This document shows, piece by piece, positions 58,590 through 64,000 of a DNA stretch of 64,000 nucleotides (position 1 is the first letter of the stretch; each line of letters opens with the position of its first letter). The position numbers and the translations under genes are program-made. The notes below the pieces were generated by a model that saw nothing but the letters and a program-made list of their open reading frames with translations, was not told the DNA's origin and searched no databases. The DNA comes from Gulosibacter sp. 10. Its GTDB lineage: Bacteria > Actinomycetota > Actinomycetes > Actinomycetales > Microbacteriaceae. The stretch spans positions 124,001-188,000 of the forward strand of contig NZ_FUIC01000012.1 of assembly GCF_900163695.1 (NCBI RefSeq). The letters run 5' to 3'.

Positions 58590-59680
58590 GTCGCGCCGAG
58601 TTCGCGGACTCGATCTCGGCCCTCCGCGCGGAGCACGCCGACCTGCAGGAGCAGCTCGCCGACCCGGAGCTCCACTCGAACCCGGCGCGGGCGAAGAAGG
58701 TCAACCGGCGCTACGCGGAGCTCTCGCAGATCGTGGCGGCCGACGACCGCGTCGCCGCGCTGGAGAACGACCTCGCCGCAGCGAGGGAGCTCGCGGGCGA
58801 GGACGAGATGTTCGCGGAGGAGGCGGAGTCGCTCGAGCAGCAGCTCGAGGAGCAGACGGAGCGGCTGCGCCGTCTGCTCATCCCGCGAGACCCGGACGAC
58901 GGCCGCGACGTGATCATGGAGATCAAGGGCGGCGAGGGCGGCGAGGAATCCGCGCTCTTCGCCGCCGATCTGCTGCGCATGTACACGCACTACGCGGAGC
59001 AGCGCGGCTGGAAGATCGAGCTGCTGGACAAGACGGAGTCGGACCTGGGCGGCTACAAGAACGTCCAGATCGCCGTCAAGTCCTCCTCGAACGAGCCCGC
59101 GGACGGCGTCTGGGCCGCCCTCAAGTACGAGGGAGGCGTGCACCGCGTGCAGCGCGTGCCGGCCACCGAGTCCCAGGGCCGCATCCACACCTCGACCACG
59201 GGCGTGCTCGTGTTCCCCGAGGTGGACGAGCCGGAGGAGGTGCAGATCGATCAGAACGACCTGAAGATCGACGTGTACCGCTCCTCCGGTCCCGGGGGTC
59301 AGTCGGTGAACACCACCGACTCGGCCGTGCGCATCACGCACGTCCCCACCGGCATCGTCGTGTCGATGCAGAACGAGAAGTCGCAGATCCAGAACCGCGC
59401 GGCCGCGATGCGCGTGCTGCAGGCCCGCCTGCTCGCGCGGCAGCAGGAGGAGCTCGCGGCGGCCGAGGCGGATGCCCGGGCCTCGCAGATCCGCTCGATG
59501 GACCGCTCGGAGCGCATCCGCACGTACAACTTCCCCGAGAACCGCATCGCGGACCACCGCACCGGGTACAAGTCCTACAACCTCGACCAGGTGATGGACG
59601 GCGCGCTGGGCCCCGTCATCGAGTCGGCGATCCTCGCCGACGAGGAGGCACGGCTGGCGAAGCTGGGGGAGGCGGACTAA
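58586..59680 (+). CDS. prfA: Peptide chain release factor 1
   Basis: 364 residues, GTG 58586 overlapping the rho stop. The GGQ loop [15 protein letters not shown] hydrolyses peptidyl-t[23 protein letters not shown] is the usual domain-2 stretch before it. RF1 reads UAA and UAG. The Gln of GGQ is methylated by PrmC, whose gene lies 1.9 kb downstream instead of adjacent, because cysE and cysK lie between them in reverse. Confidence 0.97.
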   Translation: MSRAEFADSISALRAEHADLQEQLADPELHSNPARAKKVNRRYAELSQIVAADDRVAALENDLAAARELAGEDEMFAEEAESLEQQLEEQTERLRRLLIPRDPDDGRDVIMEIKGGEGGEESALFAADLLRMYTHYAEQRGWKIELLDKTESDLGGYKNVQIAVKSSSNEPADGVWAALKYEGGVHRVQRVPATESQGRIHTSTTGVLVFPEVDEPEEVQIDQNDLKIDVYRSSGPGGQSVNTTDSAVRITHVPTGIVVSMQNEKSQIQNRAAAMRVLQARLLARQQEELAAAEADARASQIRSMDRSERIRTYNFPENRIADHRTGYKSYNLDQVMDGALGPVIESAILADEEARLAKLGEAD

Positions 59681-59693
59681 CCCCGGAACGAGA

Positions 59694-59735
59694 GCATGAG
59701 GCCGGCCTGCGGAGCTCCGCAGGCCGGCCTCATGC
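59694..59735. terminator. Perfect 42-bp palindrome between prfA and cysE
   Basis: The 42 bases are an exact palindrome (two 21-base arms, centre GAGCTC), the longest symmetric element in the window, located between convergent prfA and cysE. It probably acts as a shared terminator in both directions; there is no T-run. Confidence 0.8.
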
Positions 59736-59752
59736 GCACCCGGGCGGGCGCC

Positions 59753-60349
59753 TCAGATGATCCAGTCGCCGGGGGCCGGCGCGCTCGAGCCCCGGCGTGG
59801 GCGCGCCTTCGCGGGGATGCCCGTGAGGATGGAGTTGGCCGGAGCCGATCTCGTCACCACGGCGTTCGCGCCCACGCTCGAGCCGGCGCCGATCTCGATG
59901 GGCCCGAGGAGCTTCGCCCCGGCGCCGATCATCGTGCCGTCGCCGACCGTCGGATGGCGCTTGACCCGCTTGACGGAGACGCCGCCGAGGGTGACGCCGT
60001 GGTAGATCACCACGTCGTCGCCCACCTCGGCGGTCTCGCCGATGACCACCCCCATGCCGTGATCGATGAACAGGCGCCTGCCGATGGTCGCACCGGGGTG
60101 GATCTCGATGCCGGTCAGCCACCGCGCCAGCTGCGAGACCATCCGCCCGGAGAGCCGGTGGCCGTGCAGCCACAGGCGGTGCGAGAGGCGGTGCGCCCAC
60201 ACGGCGTGCAGGCCGGAGTAGTTCAGCACGATCGACAGCTTCGAGCGTGCGGCGGGATCGCCCCGCCGCACCGCGTAGATGTCCTCGCGCACGAGGCGAA
60301 AGCACGCGTCGACGCGGCTGCGGGGGCGGTACTCCTGCGGATTCGACAT
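59753..60349 (-). CDS. cysE: Serine O-acetyltransferase
   Basis: 198 residues, ATG 60347-60349, with CAGGAAGCAGG ahead. Short actinobacterial form: an N-terminal helical segment, then a left-handed beta-helix of hexapeptide repeats with the catalytic region [21 protein letters not shown] and the acetyl-CoA segment [11 protein letters not shown]. It makes O-acetylserine for CysK. 57 bases after cysK on the same strand, so an operon cysK-cysE. Confidence 0.95.
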   Translation of the reverse strand: MSNPQEYRPRSRVDACFRLVREDIYAVRRGDPAARSKLSIVLNYSGLHAVWAHRLSHRLWLHGHRLSGRMVSQLARWLTGIEIHPGATIGRRLFIDHGMGVVIGETAEVGDDVVIYHGVTLGGVSVKRVKRHPTVGDGTMIGAGAKLLGPIEIGAGSSVGANAVVTRSAPANSILTGIPAKARPRRGSSAPAPGDWII

Positions 60350-60406
60350 GCCGGTGCTCTGCCTGCTTCCTGTGATGCTGATGTCCCTGACTGCCGGTAC
60401 GGCGGG

Positions 60407-61342
60407 CTACTCGCGGATGTCGTCGAAGAGGATGCTGGACAGGTACCGCTCGCCGGTGTCGGCGATGATCACGACGATGTTCTTGCCCGCGTTCTCGGGC
60501 CGCTTCGCGACCTCGAGCGCGCCCCAGAGGTTGGCGCCCGAGGAGATGCCCGAGAAGATGCCCTCGCGCCTGGTGAGCTCGCGGGAATGGCGCAGCGCCT
60601 CGTCGAGGGGCGCGTCGAGCACCTCGTCGATCACGGAGCGGTCGAGGATCTCGGGCACGAAGTTCGCGCCGAGGCCCTGGATCTTGTGGCCCGCCGCGCG
60701 CCCCTCGGTGAGCAGCGGCGAGTCGGCGGGCTCGACGGCCACGATGCGGATCTCCGGGTTGCGCTCCTTGAGCACCTGCCCGACGCCGGTGATGGTGCCG
60801 CCGGTGCCGATGCCCGCCACGACGATGTCGACGCCGCCGTCGGTGTCCTCCCAGATCTCCTTCGCGGTGGTCTCGCGGTGGATCTCGACGTTGGCCTCGT
60901 TCGCGAACTGGCGCGCGAGGATCGCGCCCGGGGTCGAGGCCTGGATCTCCTCGGCCTTGGCGACGGCGCCGCGCATCCCCTCCGGTCCGGGCGTGAGCAC
61001 GAGCTCCGCGCCGAATGCGCGCATGATGGCGCGGCGCTCGAGGGACATGGTCTCGGGCATGGCGATGATCACGCGGTAGCCGCGCGCCGCGCCGATGGCG
61101 GCGAGGGCGATGCCGGTGTTGCCCGAGGTGCCCTCCACGATCGTGCCGCCCTCGGCCAGATCACCCGATCGCTCCGCGGCGCGGACGACGCCGAGCGCGA
61201 GGCGGTCCTTGACGCTGGCGGTGGGGTTGTTGAACTCGAGCTTGGCGTAGACGTTCGCCTCGGTCTCGTTGACGGCGTTGAGCCGGACGAGCGGAGTGCC
61301 GCCGATCGCCTCGGTAATATCGTTGTAGATCTTCTCGGCCAT
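60407..61342 (-). CDS. cysK: Cysteine synthase (O-acetylserine sulfhydrylase)
   Basis: 311 residues, ATG 61340-61342 with GGAAAGG ahead. Fold-type II PLP enzyme: PLP Lys in NPTASVKDRLALG, the substrate loop EGTSGNTGIALA, phosphate loop GIGTGGTITGVG, and SGISSGANLWGA. It joins sulfide to O-acetylserine. Promoter of the pair lies in the 252 bases shared with the divergent prmC; a minus-strand box was not assigned. Confidence 0.97.
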   Translation of the reverse strand: MAEKIYNDITEAIGGTPLVRLNAVNETEANVYAKLEFNNPTASVKDRLALGVVRAAERSGDLAEGGTIVEGTSGNTGIALAAIGAARGYRVIIAMPETMSLERRAIMRAFGAELVLTPGPEGMRGAVAKAEEIQASTPGAILARQFANEANVEIHRETTAKEIWEDTDGGVDIVVAGIGTGGTITGVGQVLKERNPEIRIVAVEPADSPLLTEGRAAGHKIQGLGANFVPEILDRSVIDEVLDAPLDEALRHSRELTRREGIFSGISSGANLWGALEVAKRPENAGKNIVVIIADTGERYLSSILFDDIRE

Positions 61343-61594
61343 GGTTCGCCTTTCCAGTCGGAATCTGAATGCCGGGTCGCCGGCGGTGATCGCACCGTCG
61401 CGGAACATCCGAACACGTCTAAATTACCGGGTCGCGGACGGGCGAGTCTCCTCGCCCACTGAGCCTCGTCATACTCGGTCACAGGCCCGTCCTCCGCGCG
61501 AGCTCCCCGCGGACGGGGCCGTGGCGGGGCGGAATCCGCCTCGACGCGCGGGGGATGCGCCGAGCGGCCTGATCGACCGCGTACCGTCTCGGTC

Positions 61595-62461
61595 ATGGAT
61601 ATGACGCAGCTGCGGATGCAGGTCCGCCGCGAGCTCGCGGACTCGGGCCTCGAGCACCCCCGCCGCGAGGCCGATCTGCTGATGGCCGCGATCTCGGGGC
61701 GCTCGCTCGGCGACCTCGAGCTCGATCTGCTCATGGGGCGGGGGGTCGCCGCGGAGGAGGCGAACCGGATCCTGCGGGCGGCCCGGCGGCGGGCGCGCCG
61801 GTGGCCGCTGCAGTACCTCGCGGGGGAGGCGCCCTGCTACGGGCTCGACTTCCGGGTCGGTCCCGGCGTGTTCATCCCCAGGCCCGAGACCGAGCAGCTC
61901 ATCGAGCACGCGATCGGCTTCCTGCGCCGCTTCGACCCGCCGGCGGACGGGAGCATCGTGGCGGATCTCGGCTCCGGCTCCGGCGCGATCGCGGCGGCCG
62001 TGGCCGTGCACGTCCCGGATGCGGAGGTGCGGGCCTTCGAGGCCTCGCCGTACGCCTGGCCCTGGCTCGTCGACAACCTGCGCCGCCTCGCGCCGGGCGT
62101 CGGGCCGGTGTTCGGGGACTGGCAGGAGCGCATCCACGCCGACGAGTCGATCCGGTACGCGGCGATCCTCTCGAACCCGCCCTACATCCCCACCCGGGAG
62201 GTCCCGGCCGACCCCGAGGTGCGGCTCTTCGATCCCGAGACCGCGCTGTACTCGGGCGCGGACGGGCTCGGCGAGATCCGCCGCATCGCGGATTCGGCGG
62301 CTCGCCTGCTGGCTCCGGGCGGACTCGTGGCGGTGGAGCACACGGAGCGGCAGGGTGGCGCCATCCGCGAGATCCTCGCCGCGGCGGGCCTGGTCGGCGC
62401 CGCGACCGAGCGCGACCTCGCGGGGCGGGATCGGTTCACGAGGGCGACCGCCCCCGAATGA
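61595..62461 (+). CDS. prmC: Peptide chain release factor N5-glutamine methyltransferase
   Basis: 288 residues; TACCGT (61582-61587) lies 7 bases before ATG 61595, suggesting a leaderless mRNA. SAM-binding motif VADLGSGSGAIAAAVAV and the catalytic ILSNPPYIP (NPPY) are intact; VFIPRPETEQLIEHA is the family segment between N-terminal and catalytic domains. It methylates the GGQ Gln of release factors encoded by prfA upstream. Confidence 0.96.
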   Translation: MDMTQLRMQVRRELADSGLEHPRREADLLMAAISGRSLGDLELDLLMGRGVAAEEANRILRAARRRARRWPLQYLAGEAPCYGLDFRVGPGVFIPRPETEQLIEHAIGFLRRFDPPADGSIVADLGSGSGAIAAAVAVHVPDAEVRAFEASPYAWPWLVDNLRRLAPGVGPVFGDWQERIHADESIRYAAILSNPPYIPTREVPADPEVRLFDPETALYSGADGLGEIRRIADSAARLLAPGGLVAVEHTERQGGAIREILAAAGLVGAATERDLAGRDRFTRATAPE

Positions 62462-62498
62462 GCCGATGCCCTCGCGCGCGGCATACAATGTGAGCGTT

Positions 62499-63173
62499 AT
62501 GGCTCAAGTCTTCACTACGTCGGTCCCGACCGAACTGCTCGCGGGCATGCGCGAGGCCCAGCGGGCGCTGGGCAGCGCCGAGGTCATCGTGATCCCGACC
62601 GACACGGTCTACGGCATCGCTGCGGACGCGTTCAGCCCCGGAGGCGTCGCCGCGCTGCTCGAGGCGAAGGGCCGCACCAGGCAGTCGCCGCCGCCCGTGC
62701 TCGTGGCGAGCACGGCCACCATCGACGCGCTCGCCTCGGAGGTGCCCGATCTCGTCCGCGAACTGCTCGACCGCTTCGCGCCGGGCCCGCTCACGGTGAT
62801 CCTGCCCGCCCAGCCGAGCCTGAGCTGGGACCTGGGCGAGACGCACGGCACGGTGGCGCTGCGCATCCCGGACCACGCGATCACGCTCGAGCTGCTGCGG
62901 ACGACCGGGCCGCTCGCGGTGTCGAGCGCGAATCGGCACGGGGAGCCCGCCCCGGCCACGGCCGCCGCCGCGCAGGAGCAGCTCGGCGACTCGCCGGCGC
63001 TCTACCTCGACGCCGGCGAGGTCGGGGGAGAGGCCTCCACGATCCTCGACGCCACGGGCATGACGGGGGCCGAGCCGAGGCCCGCCCGCATCGTGCGCCA
63101 GGGCGCGCTGCCGCGGGCCGCGATCGCCGAGGTGCTGGGCGAACTCCTCGCCCCCGAAGAGACGATCGGGTAA
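62499..63173 (+). CDS. tsaC: L-threonylcarbamoyladenylate synthase (YrdC/Sua5 type)
   Basis: 224 residues. TACAAT (62484-62489) lies 9 bases before ATG 62499. The YrdC fold is shown by VIVIPTDTVYGIAADA, KGRTRQSPPPVLV, PGPLTVILPA and VSSANRHGEPA. It makes the threonylcarbamoyl-AMP used for t6A at position 37 of ANN-decoding tRNAs. prfA-prmC-tsaC-wecA is the usual order in related genomes. Confidence 0.95.
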   Translation: MAQVFTTSVPTELLAGMREAQRALGSAEVIVIPTDTVYGIAADAFSPGGVAALLEAKGRTRQSPPPVLVASTATIDALASEVPDLVRELLDRFAPGPLTVILPAQPSLSWDLGETHGTVALRIPDHAITLELLRTTGPLAVSSANRHGEPAPATAAAAQEQLGDSPALYLDAGEVGGEASTILDATGMTGAEPRPARIVRQGALPRAAIAEVLGELLAPEETIG

Positions 63174-63174
63174 G

Positions 63175-64000
63175 TTGCGCTTCTACGGCCTCATCATCGC
63201 CCTCGCCGCGGTCGTCTCCTTCGTCCTCTGCGTGGCGATCTACAAGCTCGCGATGCGCTACCGCTGGTACCCCGCGGTCCGTGAACGGGACGTGCACCGC
63301 ACGCCCAAACCCCGCCTCGGCGGGCTCGCGATGTACTTCGCCTTCCTCGCGGCCCTCGCGATCGCCTCCCAGATCGGGTGGTTCGGCATCGTCTTCGCCG
63401 CCCCGGGGAGGATCTTCGGGCTCATCGGCGCGGTCACGCTCATCGTGGTCGTGGGCGTCATCGACGACTTCGTCGATCTCGACTGGATGATCAAGCTCGC
63501 GGCGCAGATCGTGGCCGGGCTCATCCTCGCCTTCAACGGGGTGGCGATCACCTCGCTCCCGATCGGCGGGCTCACGGTCACCTCGCAGTGGATGAGCATC
63601 GCGATCACCGTCCTGCTCGTCGTGCTCGTGATGAACGCGGTCAACTTCATCGACGGCCTGGACGGACTCGTGGCCGGGGTGGCGATCATCGCGAACGGCG
63701 TGTTCCTCGTCTACAGCTTCTTCCTCAGCGATGCCATGGAGACGAGCCGGTTCTCGCTCGCCGCCCTGATCTCGGCCATCGTCGTCGGGATCTGCCTCGG
63801 CTTCCTGCCGCTCAACTGGAACCCCTCGCGCATGTTCATGGGGGATGGCGGCGCCCTCCAGGTCGGGCTGCTCATGGCCGCGTCGACGATCGCGGTCACC
63901 GGCGAGGTGGACCCGAGCCTCATCAGCCGGGACGCGCTGTTCCCGGCGTTCCTGCCGCTGATCCTGCCGTTCGCCGTGCTGATCGTGCCGCTCATGGACT
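63175..64000 (+). CDS. wecA: WecA/MraY-like polyprenyl-phosphate sugar-1-phosphate transferase (partial)
   Basis: 275 visible residues from a TTG at 63175, one base after the tsaC stop (the most upstream plausible start, matching the family N-terminus MRFYGLIIALAA); the C-terminus is beyond the window. Membrane protein with about eight helices so far. Catalytic motifs: VVGVIDDFVDLDW (Asp pair), VNFIDGLDGLVAG, and MFMGDGGALQVG. The family links GlcNAc-1-phosphate to decaprenyl or undecaprenyl phosphate to start cell-wall polymer assembly. Coupled to tsaC by position. Confidence 0.9.
   Translation, partial: MRFYGLIIALAAVVSFVLCVAIYKLAMRYRWYPAVRERDVHRTPKPRLGGLAMYFAFLAALAIASQIGWFGIVFAAPGRIFGLIGAVTLIVVVGVIDDFVDLDWMIKLAAQIVAGLILAFNGVAITSLPIGGLTVTSQWMSIAITVLLVVLVMNAVNFIDGLDGLVAGVAIIANGVFLVYSFFLSDAMETSRFSLAALISAIVVGICLGFLPLNWNPSRMFMGDGGALQVGLLMAASTIAVTGEVDPSLISRDALFPAFLPLILPFAVLIVPLMD

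Overview
The window comes from a high-GC Gram-positive actinobacterium, most likely a Microbacteriaceae member close to Leucobacter (inference from gene content, not a database match). Supporting signs are a one-piece ssrA tmRNA, an E2-E1 fused 2-oxoglutarate decarboxylase/dehydrogenase (Kgd type), the actinobacterial GuaB1, a MoeZ-type ThiF-rhodanese, a SigH/zinc anti-sigma pair, a Rho with a long Arg/Gln/Glu-rich insert, and many genes whose start codon lies 6-9 bases after a TANNNT box (leaderless mRNAs).

Layout. 1-9.7 kb: a truncated membrane protein with a repetitive disordered N-terminus, tmRNA, a MetE-like methyltransferase with a lipoprotein, a DHA2 efflux pump, an Eis-like acetyltransferase, HisN and a small GNAT. 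9.7-14.8 kb: a nitrile-utilisation cluster, with a minus-strand operon of nitrilase, a protein with two nitrile-hydratase-like leader (NHLP) domains, an MHS symporter and an Asp/Glu-racemase-like enzyme, facing a divergent AraC regulator. 15.0-19.3 kb: an amino-acid-type ABC importer whose permease is fused to an N-terminal GNAT acetyltransferase, followed by the ATPase, the binding lipoprotein and a further close GNAT paralogue. 19.4-23.0 kb: aroA-rsgA and, divergently, sigH and its anti-sigma. 23.0-26.9 kb: a loose accessory stretch with a decayed acetyltransferase, a DUF222/HNH gene and an M23 peptidase, rich in small tandem duplications.

26.9-31.1 kb: thiE and the divergent TPP-riboswitch-controlled thiO-thiS-thiG-thiF operon, sharing one bidirectional promoter. 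31.2-47 kb: housekeeping genes (kgd, guaB1, two CNNM/CBS transporters, nnrD, a GT-C glycosyltransferase, metX/metY, a peptidase-S51-like protein, ung, an amidase). 47-52.7 kb: a tiny tandem-DivIVA protein, a glutamine-amidotransferase-fold hydrolase overlapping an antisense tRNA-Arg, argS, an LmeA-like lipid-binding protein and a Ser-Tyr-Gly-Gln-rich membrane protein. 52.7-64 kb: lysA-hom-thrB, rho-prfA, an inserted reverse cysE/cysK pair, then prmC, tsaC and a WecA/MraY-like transferase cut by the window edge.

The two systems most likely to be new are the GNAT-permease fusion importer (14987-19321) and the nitrilase operon encoding a tandem NHLP protein (9713-14807). No CRISPR array, prophage or intact insertion sequence was seen.
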